Assembly: GCA_905233945.1 (NCBI GenBank)
Contig: CAJOFY010000001.1
Coordinates: 28,507 to 92,506, forward strand
From: an uncultured bacterium
GTDB taxonomy: Bacteria > UBP6 > UBA1177
DNA: 64,000 nucleotides
Reading direction: 5' to 3'
Position numbers and translations under genes: made by a program
Notes under the pieces: generated by a model
What the model saw: the letters and a program-made list of their open reading frames with translations, nothing else
Databases searched by the model: none
What the model was told of the DNA's origin: nothing
Part shown: positions 1-8,383 of the stretch, piece by piece
How positions within the stretch are numbered: the stretch's first letter is position 1
How the letters are laid out: each line of letters begins with the position of its first letter

Positions 1-523
1 GATTGCAGCTTTTTCTCCCTTTATAAACCGCGCCGAAACTCTGGCAGGCGTCCTCGATCACGGCGATCCCGTGTTTTTCGGCGATTGCGTTGATCTCATC
101 CATATCGGCCGGCTGACCGTAAAGCGAAACCGGGATTATCGCCTTTGTTTTCGGCGTGATCCTGCTTTCAATGAGTTTGTGATCAATGTTGTAGGTTTCT
201 TCGTCGATATCGACAAAAACAGGAGTTGCGCCAAGAAGCGAAATGACTTCGGCAGTAGCGATAAAAGTGAAAGGAGTCGTAATGACCTCATCGCCCGCGC
301 CGATCCCCAGAGCCATGAGCGAAATCATGAGCGCGTCCGTTCCGCTGCCGCATGTTATCGCCGCTTTTGAACCAGTGTAAGCCGTAAGATTAGCCTCAAG
401 TTCCTTTACCTGGGGCCCCATTATGAAACTCGCGTTCGTGCAGACTTCCTGTATCGCCGCATCAAATTCAGCTTTATATGCCGCGTATTCAGCCTTTAAA
501 TTCATAAATTCGATTTTTTGCAT
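1..523 (-). CDS. DegT/DnrJ/EryC1 sugar aminotransferase, 5' part (runs off the left edge)
   Basis: Reading the minus strand from the ATG at 523 gives 174 codons beginning MQKIEFMNLKAEYAAYKAEF, open to the window edge. The N-terminal half of a DegT-family PLP aminotransferase is clear: SFIMGPQVKELE, then the cofactor-phosphate region CGSGTDALMISL, GDEVITTPFTFIATAE, and VIEDACQSFGA, whose Asp contacts the PLP pyridine nitrogen in this family. The catalytic Lys would lie beyond the window. A strong RBS (AGGAG, 7 bases upstream) supports the start. The gene begins 11 bases after the mutS2 stop, so the two may be co-transcribed. Family members make amino sugars for surface glycans from keto-sugar nucleotides; the substrate here cannot be told. 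The complete paralogue at 61687-62793 is similar in layout. Confidence 0.9.
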   Translation of the reverse strand, partial: MQKIEFMNLKAEYAAYKAEFDAAIQEVCTNASFIMGPQVKELEANLTAYTGSKAAITCGSGTDALMISLMALGIGAGDEVITTPFTFIATAEVISLLGATPVFVDIDEETYNIDHKLIESRITPKTKAIIPVSLYGQPADMDEINAIAEKHGIAVIEDACQSFGAVYKGRKSCN

Positions 524-534
524 AGCCAAAACTC

Positions 535-2853
535 CTAAAATTTTATTACCGTTACCGAATCGCCGCCCTCTTCATTGCTGCCGGGCGCGAATGTAAATTT
601 GTATTTTTTCTGCAAGTCGGGAAGGAAATCACGGATGAACTTTTTGAGTTTTCCGCTTCCCTGACCGTGGATTATCGTAAGCGAGACAGCGCCGCCGCCG
701 AAAGCCGTGTCGAGCGATTTTTCGATCTTCTCGGCAGCGTCTTCTACAAACATTCCTCTGACATCGCACATTTCGATATACTTCGATTCGACCGTGTTTT
801 TCGATGCTTTTGTCTTCACTTCCTTCGAAAATTCAAGAACGAGAAGCCTTTCGACAGGAGAGACGAGCTGCTTTCCGCTGCTTGTGTACTCAGCCTTGCT
901 GCCTTTCACTTTCTGCAAGATTCCTTCCAACTTCAAAAGTTTGTCGTAAACAACGGTTTTGCCCGGGATTACTTTGTCAAGACAGTCGGCAAGTTTTGCC
1001 CCTTCTTTCGTATCGAGTGCCACAGTCTGGCGGTCTATCGCGTCCTGAAGAGTCTCCTTCTCTTTTTTGAGAAGAACGACTTTCTGAGGAATTTCCTTTT
1101 CTCCGACTTTTTCAACTTTCTTTTTCAATTCAGCCTCCTCCATCTCGACAAGTTTTTTAAGGCTTCTGAGGCGCGTCTCCTCGAACTGTTTTTCCTTCAT
1201 TTCGAGCTTTCTGCGAAGCTCCGATATCTCGCGTTCCTCCGCTTTGATAGTAGCTTTCGCCGCCTCGACTTCCTCTGTGAGAACGGCAAGCTGCTCCTCT
1301 TTTTTGTGAAGGCGGTTTATCAAAGGCTCGACCCCGCTTTCCTTCGCAAGAAGAAGTTTTTCGAGCTTTTCGACGAATTCCTGCGGAAAACCGATCTTGC
1401 GGACAAGAGAAAGGGCGTTGCTCGAACCAACGATGTTGTATGAAAACTTGTATGTCGGCTTGTCCTTTGCCTCGTCAAAACCCATAGCGACAGGGATGAA
1501 TTTCTTATTCTGCAGAGCGATCGACTTGACTTCGGCAAGGTGGCTCGTAACGACTGAGAAACACCCTTTTTCAGCGACAAATTCAAGGTAAGCTCCGGCA
1601 ATCGCGCCACCCTGAAGAGGATCTGTGCCCGTTCCGATTTCGTCGATCAGCACCAGATCGCGACTGTTGAGTTTGTCCGCAGTCGCGCTGAGAAGACGCA
1701 AGTGGCTCGAAAAACTCGATTCTCCCGCGAAAGCGTCCTGATTGTCGCCCAGAATAAGGAAAATATTCTCAAAAAACGGCAGTTTTGCCGAAGCCGCAGG
1801 AACAGGAAAACCCCGCACCGCAAGTTCCGCAATCGCGGCTACAGTCTTGATCGAAACAGTCTTTCCGCCTGCGTTGGGGCCGCTTACGACCATGATTTTT
1901 TCTTCATCCGAAAAGATAAAATCGTTTTTGACAAGATTTTCGCGTCTGCTTAAGAATACCGGCGGGAACCAAGCCTGCATGAGTTTCATCGAATCGTCGC
2001 TGAACTCGGGTATCGTACAGCCGTTTTCCTTCATCCAGAAGTATTTAGTGAAGACATTTTCGATGTGAACCGCCCTTTCGATGCACTTCTCGACATAGCT
2101 GTAATTCCTGAAAAGAAGTCCGCGGAGCTCACGCAGAATCCTGATGATTTCCTCAAGTTCACGCGCCGCAAGAAGCGAAAGCGAGTTATTGTGTTCGATA
2201 AGCGGCATCGGCTCCAGAAACGCCGTCTGGCCTGTGCGGCTGTAGTTGTGGATAACACCTTTCACAGTCCGCTTGAAAACCGATTTGAACGGAAGAACAT
2301 ACCTGTCATCGCGAATCGTGAACCAGTCTTCCTGCAGAAATCCGCTGTATTCTGGCGAAGTCGTCATCTTTTTGATTTCGTCACCGATGTTTCTGTGCGT
2401 ATCTGCAAGCTGCTTCCTTATTTTTGCAAGTTCTGGGCTCGCGTTCGAATTGATCTCCCCTTTTTCGTTCACGACCTGCTTTATCGTCATTTCAAGGCTG
2501 ACATTGTACTCGAAATTTAGAAGAGAGTGTATTTTCGGGGTGAATCCCTGCCTTTTCAGCTCCTCTCCCGACCTTCTGACAACTCCCAGAAAATCGCCGA
2601 TAGTCCGGTAATTCATCGCTTCAAGCGGCTCGTTGGCCTCGAACATTTCGGTGACATTTTTTACGCTGTCTAAATTGAACGGAAAAAGACTTCTGTAATC
2701 GTTTGAAAGCGCCGCTGCCTCACGCACAAGCGCAAATTCATGCTCACAGTCGTCGAATGAAAACCTTTCCGCCTCGTGGAGAGAGCGTTTTCCGTATTCA
2801 GAAAGAGATTTTTCACCGATCCAGTCAATTATCGAATTCCATTCAGAAAGCAT
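535..2853 (-). CDS. mutS2: MutS2 family ATPase with C-terminal Smr domain
   Basis: This 772-residue protein has full MutS2 length and architecture. An N-terminal helical MutS core is followed by the ABC-type ATPase with Walker A GPNAGGKT near residues 325-332, Walker B DLVLIDEIGTGTDP and the ST[S/H]H-type switch VVTSHLAEVK. A long Glu/Lys-rich coiled coil (about 510-640) leads to a C-terminal Smr domain with CDVRG and the HGQGSGKL loop. MutS2 proteins act on branched DNA or on collided ribosomes (RqcU in Bacillus), not in mismatch repair; which applies here is unknown. The Smr motif usually written LDLRG is CDVRG here. The ATG has a GGAGG RBS. Downstream neighbour on the same strand is the DegT aminotransferase. 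Confidence 0.95.
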   Translation of the reverse strand: MLSEWNSIIDWIGEKSLSEYGKRSLHEAERFSFDDCEHEFALVREAAALSNDYRSLFPFNLDSVKNVTEMFEANEPLEAMNYRTIGDFLGVVRRSGEELKRQGFTPKIHSLLNFEYNVSLEMTIKQVVNEKGEINSNASPELAKIRKQLADTHRNIGDEIKKMTTSPEYSGFLQEDWFTIRDDRYVLPFKSVFKRTVKGVIHNYSRTGQTAFLEPMPLIEHNNSLSLLAARELEEIIRILRELRGLLFRNYSYVEKCIERAVHIENVFTKYFWMKENGCTIPEFSDDSMKLMQAWFPPVFLSRRENLVKNDFIFSDEEKIMVVSGPNAGGKTVSIKTVAAIAELAVRGFPVPAASAKLPFFENIFLILGDNQDAFAGESSFSSHLRLLSATADKLNSRDLVLIDEIGTGTDPLQGGAIAGAYLEFVAEKGCFSVVTSHLAEVKSIALQNKKFIPVAMGFDEAKDKPTYKFSYNIVGSSNALSLVRKIGFPQEFVEKLEKLLLAKESGVEPLINRLHKKEEQLAVLTEEVEAAKATIKAEEREISELRRKLEMKEKQFEETRLRSLKKLVEMEEAELKKKVEKVGEKEIPQKVVLLKKEKETLQDAIDRQTVALDTKEGAKLADCLDKVIPGKTVVYDKLLKLEGILQKVKGSKAEYTSSGKQLVSPVERLLVLEFSKEVKTKASKNTVESKYIEMCDVRGMFVEDAAEKIEKSLDTAFGGGAVSLTIIHGQGSGKLKKFIRDFLPDLQKKYKFTFAPGSNEEGGDSVTVIKF

Positions 2854-2900
2854 GAATCCTCCGGGAAATCAAAACGAATTTTTTGAATAAATTTAGAACA

Positions 2901-4679
2901 TTATATTGCAGCAGTCATCTTTTTGAGCCAAGCTTTTTCCTCTTTGCCAAGAAGCGGCGACAATGTCTTGAAAACAAGTTTGTGATAGTCGTTGAGATAT
3001 TTTTTCTCTTCAGCCGTAAGAAGCGACGGTTCGATTGCGCGGATATCGATCGGGCACATCGTGAGATTCTCGAATCCTACAAACTGTCCCCATGCCGTTT
3101 TTTCTTTCGGAACAGAAAGAACGAGGTTCTCGATTCTGATTCCGTACTGATCGGGCTCATAGTAGCCGGGCTCGTTTGAAACAACCATTCCGGGAACGAT
3201 TTTTGTATCGCTTCTGCGGGTCGAAATGCTCATCGGGCCTTCATGAACGCTGAGGTAAGCGCCGACACCGTGGCCTGTTCCGTGGAGATAGTTCTTGCCG
3301 TCTTTCCAGAGCGCTTCTCTTGCGAAAGCGTCAATGTTCGCGCCGGTAGTAAATCCCTGCGGGAACTGCGTGATGGCGATTCTGATATGACCTTTGAGAA
3401 CGTTCGTGAAATCTCTTTTCATATTTTTGGTGAGTTTTCCCATCGCGACTGTTCTCGTGATGTCAGTCGTGCCGAAAAGATACTGTGCGCCGCTGTCAAC
3501 AAGGTAAAGTCCTGCCGGTTTGAGCTCGCAGTCGGTTTCGGGAGTTGCGCTGTAGTGGATTATCGCGCCGTGTGCGCCGTAGCCGGAAATCGTGTCAAAG
3601 CTTAAACCTGCAAAGCCTTCGCCCTCTTTGCGGAAAGCTTCGAGTTTGTCGCTTGCCGAAATTTCAGTAATTTTTGTTTTGCCGATATTTTTGTCGAGCC
3701 AGCAGAGGAATTTTACCATCGCGACGCCGTCAATGATGTGTGCTTTCTTCATTCCTTCGATTTCAGTCTCGTTTTTGATTCCTTTCATTATCTGCGACAT
3801 ATTTTCGCCGTTTACGACTTCCGCTTTTTTGCAGTCAACTGCATCAAGCAGGCTCTGCGAAGTTCTCGCTTTGTCGATAAAGATTTTTCCTTTGAGTCCT
3901 TTGATGAAATCGTAAATTTCTTCATATTTATGAATGGTTACACCGTCTTTTACGATAGCGTCGGCGTCTTTTTTATTGAATTTGCCCTCTTTTACGAAAA
4001 GGTCAGCCGTGTTTTTGCCGATCACGCCGAAACCCATGACAACAGGGTTGCACTCGACATCGTTTCCGCGGATGTTGAAGATCCACGCAAGGTCGTCAAG
4101 AGAAGCAAAAAGGTGATAATCGACACCAGATTTTTCCATTTCCTTTCTGATGTTTTCAAATTTTTCCTTTCTGCCGATACCTGCGTATTTTACCGGGTGA
4201 AGGAAGCCTTTTCCGCTCGGAAAAGCAGGTCTGTCCTTCCAGATTTTGTCGATAAGGTCTTCGCTGGAGGCAACTTTTATCCCTTTCGGCTCGAAAGTCT
4301 TTTTCAGATCGTCAACATCGTTTATCGACATTACGGATGCGTCAAAACTGACGACTTCCCCTTTTTTGAGCTCTCCGCCGATCCAGTCGGTGTAACTCGG
4401 AGTTTCGGGAAGTCCTGCTTTGAAAAGAGTTATCGTGCTGCCTTTGAGCTGGTTTTCAGCCTGCAGGAAATATCTTCCGTCAGTCCAGAGACCCGCTTTT
4501 TTAGCCGTGACAACTACTGTTCCTGCAGAACCTGTGAAGCCGCTTATCCATGCTCTCGATTTCCAGCGCGGTGCGACATATTCGCTCTGGTGCGGATCTG
4601 CACTCGGAATGATGTAAGCTGCGATTTTTTTTGTCTTCATCAAAGCTCTGAGCTCAGCAAGTTTAGACGTGATCTGCAT
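2901..4679 (-). CDS. Xaa-Pro aminopeptidase (aminopeptidase P, M24B), three-domain form
   Basis: The 592-residue product has the length of the three-domain aminopeptidase P group (two creatinase-like N-domains plus the pita-bread catalytic domain), longer than the roughly 440-residue E. coli PepP. It removes an N-terminal residue preceding proline. The five metal ligands of M24 enzymes are visible: Asp in LVDSGAQY (about 394) and TTDITRT (about 405), His in HGTGHGVGAYL (about 468), Glu in NEPGYYEPDQYG (about 501) and Glu in IRIENL (about 514). No signal peptide is seen, so it is probably cytosolic. The start has an AGGAGG RBS 8 bases upstream. It is separated from mutS2 by 47 bases on the same strand. 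Confidence 0.95.
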   Translation of the reverse strand: MQITSKLAELRALMKTKKIAAYIIPSADPHQSEYVAPRWKSRAWISGFTGSAGTVVVTAKKAGLWTDGRYFLQAENQLKGSTITLFKAGLPETPSYTDWIGGELKKGEVVSFDASVMSINDVDDLKKTFEPKGIKVASSEDLIDKIWKDRPAFPSGKGFLHPVKYAGIGRKEKFENIRKEMEKSGVDYHLFASLDDLAWIFNIRGNDVECNPVVMGFGVIGKNTADLFVKEGKFNKKDADAIVKDGVTIHKYEEIYDFIKGLKGKIFIDKARTSQSLLDAVDCKKAEVVNGENMSQIMKGIKNETEIEGMKKAHIIDGVAMVKFLCWLDKNIGKTKITEISASDKLEAFRKEGEGFAGLSFDTISGYGAHGAIIHYSATPETDCELKPAGLYLVDSGAQYLFGTTDITRTVAMGKLTKNMKRDFTNVLKGHIRIAITQFPQGFTTGANIDAFAREALWKDGKNYLHGTGHGVGAYLSVHEGPMSISTRRSDTKIVPGMVVSNEPGYYEPDQYGIRIENLVLSVPKEKTAWGQFVGFENLTMCPIDIRAIEPSLLTAEEKKYLNDYHKLVFKTLSPLLGKEEKAWLKKMTAAI

Positions 4680-4718
4680 TGAAAGGCCTCCTAAAAAATG
4701 GTTGATATAAAAACTTAA

Positions 4719-6197
4719 CTAAAACGCGCAGTCGGTTGAATAAGTTACATTCGTTCCCATACCGTTCAAACCGTTGTCCGAACTGTCATTTGCGTTGTTG
4801 CTGAAATCATAGAAAACAACAGTGTTGCCGTCTTTAGAAAGTTCTGACGGAGTAAAGTCGCTTTCATATGTATTTGTGCTGATTTTCAGCTGGTCGATTT
4901 TGCCGTTGAAATATGTATTCCGCTGGGAATCATATCCGATTGCGAGACCATCTGAGACTGTATTCGGTGTCATGGATGTTATAACAGTTTCAGTATCTTC
5001 AGTTATCATTTTTCCGTTTACATAAAGACGGATATGAGCCTTTTTCATAATAGATATCGCTCCTGTTCCTTCTTCAGTAGTATAATAAGAAAGCGCGACA
5101 TGATTCCAGCCGTCTTTCCAAGCATCGTCAAAATCATCGTTGGATCCGACTGTGGCGGCGAAAGGATTGCTGCTGCTGTTGTAATAAAAACCGCCGGTCA
5201 TTGTGTTATATGTATTCATCATTTCTCGTGTTTGATAAACTGCCGTCAGATAATAAGAAATACTACGGGTACCGCCTTTTCTCACAATTGCCGGAATTTT
5301 CGTTGTAACAGCGTCCTGCTTTACCCACGCTTCGATCGTCCATGTATTTCCAAGATTGAGCTTGCTGTTATTTGAAACGGTAATTCTTGAGCTTGAACCA
5401 TTGAAAACTGCCGAACAGATCGGTTTGCACTCATTGTCTTCGCGGAGAGTATTTGCAGCACAGATATACTGACAGAATTTCGGCTCATCGCCGGAATCGT
5501 TGTATTCAGTGTCGTAGTTCTGCCCGAAATTCGTCCACTGGTTATCTTCAACATCGTAGTATTCAATCCAGCTCTGTTCGCCTCTCCATTCGGTGTGTTC
5601 AGGTTTTGGATCGCAATCTACAATTTTGTAGCACCTTTCCATCTCATCCTCTGCTAACTCATCCCATGTTCCGCCGGCTGCTGCACATTTCTCTTCATCG
5701 GTCTCAGGAATATCAGAATCGCCGTCGTCAACCGGATTGTCCGTGTCGGTATCTGTGTCGGTATTGTCGTTGTCAGACGGAACTGTATCGGCATCATCGT
5801 TGTCTGCATCAGGCTCGGAATCGCCGTCATCAACCGGATTGTCTGTATCGGTACCAGTGTCGGTACTATCGTTGTCAGACGGAACAGTATCGGAATTATC
5901 GCTGTCATCAACCGGATTATCCGTATCGGTCGTGTCGCTGTCATCAACCGGATTGTCTGTATCGGTCGTGTCACCGTCGTCAACCGGATTGTCCGTATCG
6001 GCTGTGTCGCTGTCGTCAACCGGATTGTCTGTGTCGGTTGTGTCAGGATTTTCCGTGTCCGGATTGTCCTCATCGTCAGTTACGTCAGAGCTGCCGTCAT
6101 CCGGTTCGTCAATCGGTATAAAGCGCTGTGGCCCCTCATCACAACCGATTACTAAAAAGAAGAAACAAACCAAACTCAAAATCTTGAAAACTTTCAT
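4719..6197 (-). CDS. Asp-rich LamG-like (concanavalin-fold) lipoprotein
   Basis: I start this at the ATG at 6197 (492 residues). A GTG 12 bases upstream is in frame but overlaps the GGAGG RBS that serves the ATG. The product begins with a lipoprotein signal, MKVFKILSLVCFFFLVIGC, with Asp directly after the lipidated Cys. Residues of about 25-160 are a low-complexity acidic linker built on repeats of the type DTDNPVDDGD. After a Cys-containing spacer comes a LamG/concanavalin-like beta-sandwich (WTIEAWVKQ, HVALSYY, RLYVNGK, IDQLKIS), a fold often used for glycan or protein binding. It is a tandem paralogue of the gene at 6302-7636. Probably displayed at the cell surface; ligand unknown. Confidence 0.85.
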   Translation of the reverse strand: MKVFKILSLVCFFFLVIGCDEGPQRFIPIDEPDDGSSDVTDDEDNPDTENPDTTDTDNPVDDSDTADTDNPVDDGDTTDTDNPVDDSDTTDTDNPVDDSDNSDTVPSDNDSTDTGTDTDNPVDDGDSEPDADNDDADTVPSDNDNTDTDTDTDNPVDDGDSDIPETDEEKCAAAGGTWDELAEDEMERCYKIVDCDPKPEHTEWRGEQSWIEYYDVEDNQWTNFGQNYDTEYNDSGDEPKFCQYICAANTLREDNECKPICSAVFNGSSSRITVSNNSKLNLGNTWTIEAWVKQDAVTTKIPAIVRKGGTRSISYYLTAVYQTREMMNTYNTMTGGFYYNSSSNPFAATVGSNDDFDDAWKDGWNHVALSYYTTEEGTGAISIMKKAHIRLYVNGKMITEDTETVITSMTPNTVSDGLAIGYDSQRNTYFNGKIDQLKISTNTYESDFTPSELSKDGNTVVFYDFSNNANDSSDNGLNGMGTNVTYSTDCAF

Positions 6198-6239
6198 TTT
6201 TGCCTCCACAAAAAAACTGCAAACGCATTATTATAGGAT

Positions 6240-6257
6240 TATACAAAAATTTGTATA
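6240..6257. promoter_or_regulatory. 18-bp palindrome upstream of the LamG lipoprotein gene
   Basis: TATACAAAAATTTGTATA consists of perfect 8-base arms around AA. It lies 43 bases upstream of the start at 6197 and 45 bases after the end of the upstream paralogue. It may be a regulator's operator or a weak hairpin; on the minus strand the sequence TATAAT overlaps its right side and could be a -10 box. There is no U-tract of terminator quality. Confidence 0.35.
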
Positions 6258-6301
6258 GTTTTTATTTATACTGATTTTGGAGGGAAAAAGAGACGAGCGG
6301 A

Positions 6302-7636
6302 TTATTCTTTGCAGTCTGTGGAATATTCGATATTGGTTTCTACTCCGAACTGACCCGATTTAGCATCCTTAGCATCGCCGCTGAAATCCCAGAAAGCGAC
6401 AGTGTCGTCGTCAGCACTGAGCACACCCGGAGTGAAGTCTTCCGTATATTTAGCTGTATTCGAAACCTTGATTGAATCCATTAAACCCTTGAAAAAGTAA
6501 CCAGCATTGAAGTTTGCGCCGATAACAAAAGCTTCATCATTTGTATTGACTGTCGGGGTTACATTCTGGTTGTTTACTTTATAATCCGATGAGGCGACCT
6601 GCTCTCCGTTCAGGAAAAGAAGAAGTTTATAGGAAGTCTGCTGCTGCCACTGATTACCGGAAGTTTCTTTTTGCTGGACCAAAGCAATGTGAGTCCAGTC
6701 GTCCGAATATGTTACGTTTGCACTCGGATTGATAGTGGCGCTCTGGGTATTTCCACTAGGATTCCAGCCACCTCCTGTTGAGGATGTGTAGGAATAACTG
6801 ACATAGCCCATCGTACTGTAATTTGTATAGTCGTTACCATTCCATGAGTAATTTTGCTTTTTGTATCCTGTAAGAACATAAACAGGAGAATCGGTATCCG
6901 CTCCTTTTCTTACAATCGGAATATTTTTATCATTGAGATCTTCATCAGCCTGCTTGAACCACGCTTCAATAGTCCATGTGTCCGAATCAAGATTCGGTGC
7001 GGTATCAGCAGCAATTTCAATTGCAGAATCGGTTCCGTTGAACTTTGCAGAGCAAGCAGGTTTGCATTCACCGTTATCATATACTGTCTTCTCAACGCAG
7101 ACATACTGGCAGGGCTGAGGTTCGCCGTCGCCGTACTGTGTTGCATAAACAGGTCCCGGTTCCCATTCTCCGACATTGATATCGTAGTAGACTTTGTAGC
7201 TTGATTCACCGTTCCATTCGGAATTTACAGGCTTTTTGCTGCATTTCTCGATTCTATAGCAGTTTTGCGCCGAAGGATCCCAAGTTCCGCCTGCATTCGC
7301 GCATTTTTCAGCATCGCCGGAAACTTCCTGATTGTCCCCGTCAGGCTGAGGCTCGTTATCGTTTACAGGATTGTCTGCGTCGCCGTCATCTACCGGTTCA
7401 TCCGTATCGCCGTCGTTGACAGGGGTATCTGTATCAGTCAGATCTTCGTCAGCAACCGGATTGTCTGTATCGGTTGGATCTTCGTCTGAAGTTCCGCTGT
7501 CAGTATCAGCATCATCAACCGTCTCTCTATCACCGTCATTAACTTCACTAGCCTTAATTGGTCTTCTTTCGTCCTCACCGCAACTGATCACAAAAAAGAA
7601 CAAACAAGCAAGAGCAAAAACATTGAAGAATTTCAT
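6302..7636 (-). CDS. Asp-rich LamG-like lipoprotein, paralogue of 4719-6197
   Basis: A 444-residue lipoprotein with signal MKFFNVFALACLFFFVISC, an acidic linker (about 25-100) with the same DTDNPVADED-type units, then a Cys-containing spacer and a LamG-like sandwich. Shared landmarks with the next gene include ECKPACSAKFNG, WTIEAWFKQ, HIALVQQK, LLFLNGEQV, ending in the common tail IEYSTDC. The two genes are therefore a tandem duplication with a diverged binding domain. The ATG has an AGGAG RBS. Both face away from the phosphatase operon at 7815. Surface anchoring is inferred from the signal peptide; function is unknown. Confidence 0.85.
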   Translation of the reverse strand: MKFFNVFALACLFFFVISCGEDERRPIKASEVNDGDRETVDDADTDSGTSDEDPTDTDNPVADEDLTDTDTPVNDGDTDEPVDDGDADNPVNDNEPQPDGDNQEVSGDAEKCANAGGTWDPSAQNCYRIEKCSKKPVNSEWNGESSYKVYYDINVGEWEPGPVYATQYGDGEPQPCQYVCVEKTVYDNGECKPACSAKFNGTDSAIEIAADTAPNLDSDTWTIEAWFKQADEDLNDKNIPIVRKGADTDSPVYVLTGYKKQNYSWNGNDYTNYSTMGYVSYSYTSSTGGGWNPSGNTQSATINPSANVTYSDDWTHIALVQQKETSGNQWQQQTSYKLLLFLNGEQVASSDYKVNNQNVTPTVNTNDEAFVIGANFNAGYFFKGLMDSIKVSNTAKYTEDFTPGVLSADDDTVAFWDFSGDAKDAKSGQFGVETNIEYSTDCKE

Positions 7637-7715
7637 AACAGTCTCCTATAAAAAAACATTCAAGTGCCAAGATTATAAGCCGGAGCAATAAAAAAACAAG
7701 GGCGGCCGCCGCCTG

Positions 7716-7745
7716 TCGTTCTTGTCGATCAGGTTCGACGCGCCG
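7716..7745 (+). repeat. Partial copy C of a dispersed intergenic repeat
   Basis: Matches 28 of 30 bases of 33121-33150, the left part of repeat copy A, then diverges. It starts TCGTTCTTGTCGAT and ends GACGCGCCG. Being 25 kb from the other copies and intergenic, it indicates a dispersed family and not a local duplication. Confidence 0.75.
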
Positions 7746-7750
7746 ATAAT

Positions 7751-7779
7751 TTGTTTTTTACCGTCCTTTTCAGTATAAG
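7751..7779 (+). promoter_or_regulatory. Promoter of the phosphatase-yggS-tgt operon
   Basis: TTGTTT and TATAAG are separated by 17 bases, and the -10 box ends 35 bases before the ATG at 7815. The same -10 hexamer and spacing recur at 35365-35393 and 36811-36839, which supports it as a real housekeeping-sigma promoter. Confidence 0.6.
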
Positions 7780-7814
7780 GCTTCGGTTTTCAGTTTCTTG
7801 CAAACGAGGTTTTC

Positions 7815-8381
7815 ATGGCATCAAAAGTTATAAAAAACAGTTACTGGGTCGTTCCCGGTGAAATTATGGCCGGTCCGTTTCCCGGAAGTTACGAGGATTT
7901 CAACGCCAAACTGCGTCTCCGCTCCCTTTTTGACGAGGGGATCCGCGCTTTCATCAACCTCCAGGAAGAGGGCGAAATGGCACGCAGCGACAAAGGCTAC
8001 AACGAAAATTACTGGGATTTTTTCAGGATCTTCCTCAAGAACAGCGGTCAGAACGAGATCGAAGGCGGTCTGGTAAGACGTTTTTCGATTCCCGACAAGA
8101 CTGTGCCAAGCGTTGAGCTTATGAAACAGATCCTCAATGAAATCGATGACTTGCACGTAAAGAAAATTCCGCTTTACATCCACTGCTGGGGCGGTTTGGG
8201 CAGAACGGCGACAGTCGTCGGCTGCTGGATGATGCGCCACGGAATTGCTGACAGAGGAAGCGTAATAGATGAGATCTTCACTCTCCGCAGCATAGGTGTC
8301 GACCCTGCTTATCTGGCCTACAAATCACCTGAAACGGACGAACAGGAACGCTTTATCCTTTCATGGAAAAAGGGAGAATAG
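7815..8381 (+). CDS. Dual-specificity/tyrosine phosphatase-like protein
   Basis: This 188-residue protein carries the cysteine-phosphatase signature HCWGGLGRT near residues 122-130 (Cys, five residues, Arg), preceded by a segment resembling the DSP fold (the early region VVPGEIMAGPFPGS and a helix region before the P-loop). The phosphatase reaction goes through a phospho-cysteine; whether the substrate is a protein, nucleotide or inositol-type molecule is not visible. There is no signal peptide, so it is probably cytoplasmic. It is first in a tight operon: yggS starts 2 bases after its stop and tgt overlaps yggS. The promoter at 7751-7779 drives it. The RBS is poor (ACGAGG). Confidence 0.8.
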   Translation: MASKVIKNSYWVVPGEIMAGPFPGSYEDFNAKLRLRSLFDEGIRAFINLQEEGEMARSDKGYNENYWDFFRIFLKNSGQNEIEGGLVRRFSIPDKTVPSVELMKQILNEIDDLHVKKIPLYIHCWGGLGRTATVVGCWMMRHGIADRGSVIDEIFTLRSIGVDPAYLAYKSPETDEQERFILSWKKGE

Positions 8382-8383
8382 TG

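Larger units (their letters stand above)
7637..7814. other. Divergent intergenic region with repeat copy and promoter
   Basis: This gap separates the minus-strand lipoprotein from the plus-strand phosphatase gene. It contains a GC-rich short palindrome (GGCGGCCGCC, 7701-7710), a 30-base copy of a dispersed repeat (7716-7745) and a promoter (7751-7779). No further gene was seen. Confidence 0.6.

Noticed and set aside
5713-6090. Regular repeats that could suggest a CRISPR array
   Set aside because: Units are in frame, coding, without unique spacers of constant length, and no cas gene is near.
5453-6258. Several frames with Arg/His-, Thr/Ile- or Ser/Val-rich repeats over the acidic linker
   Set aside because: They are other-frame readings of the repeated DTDNPVDD coding units; the lipoprotein frame has signal peptide, RBS and domain.
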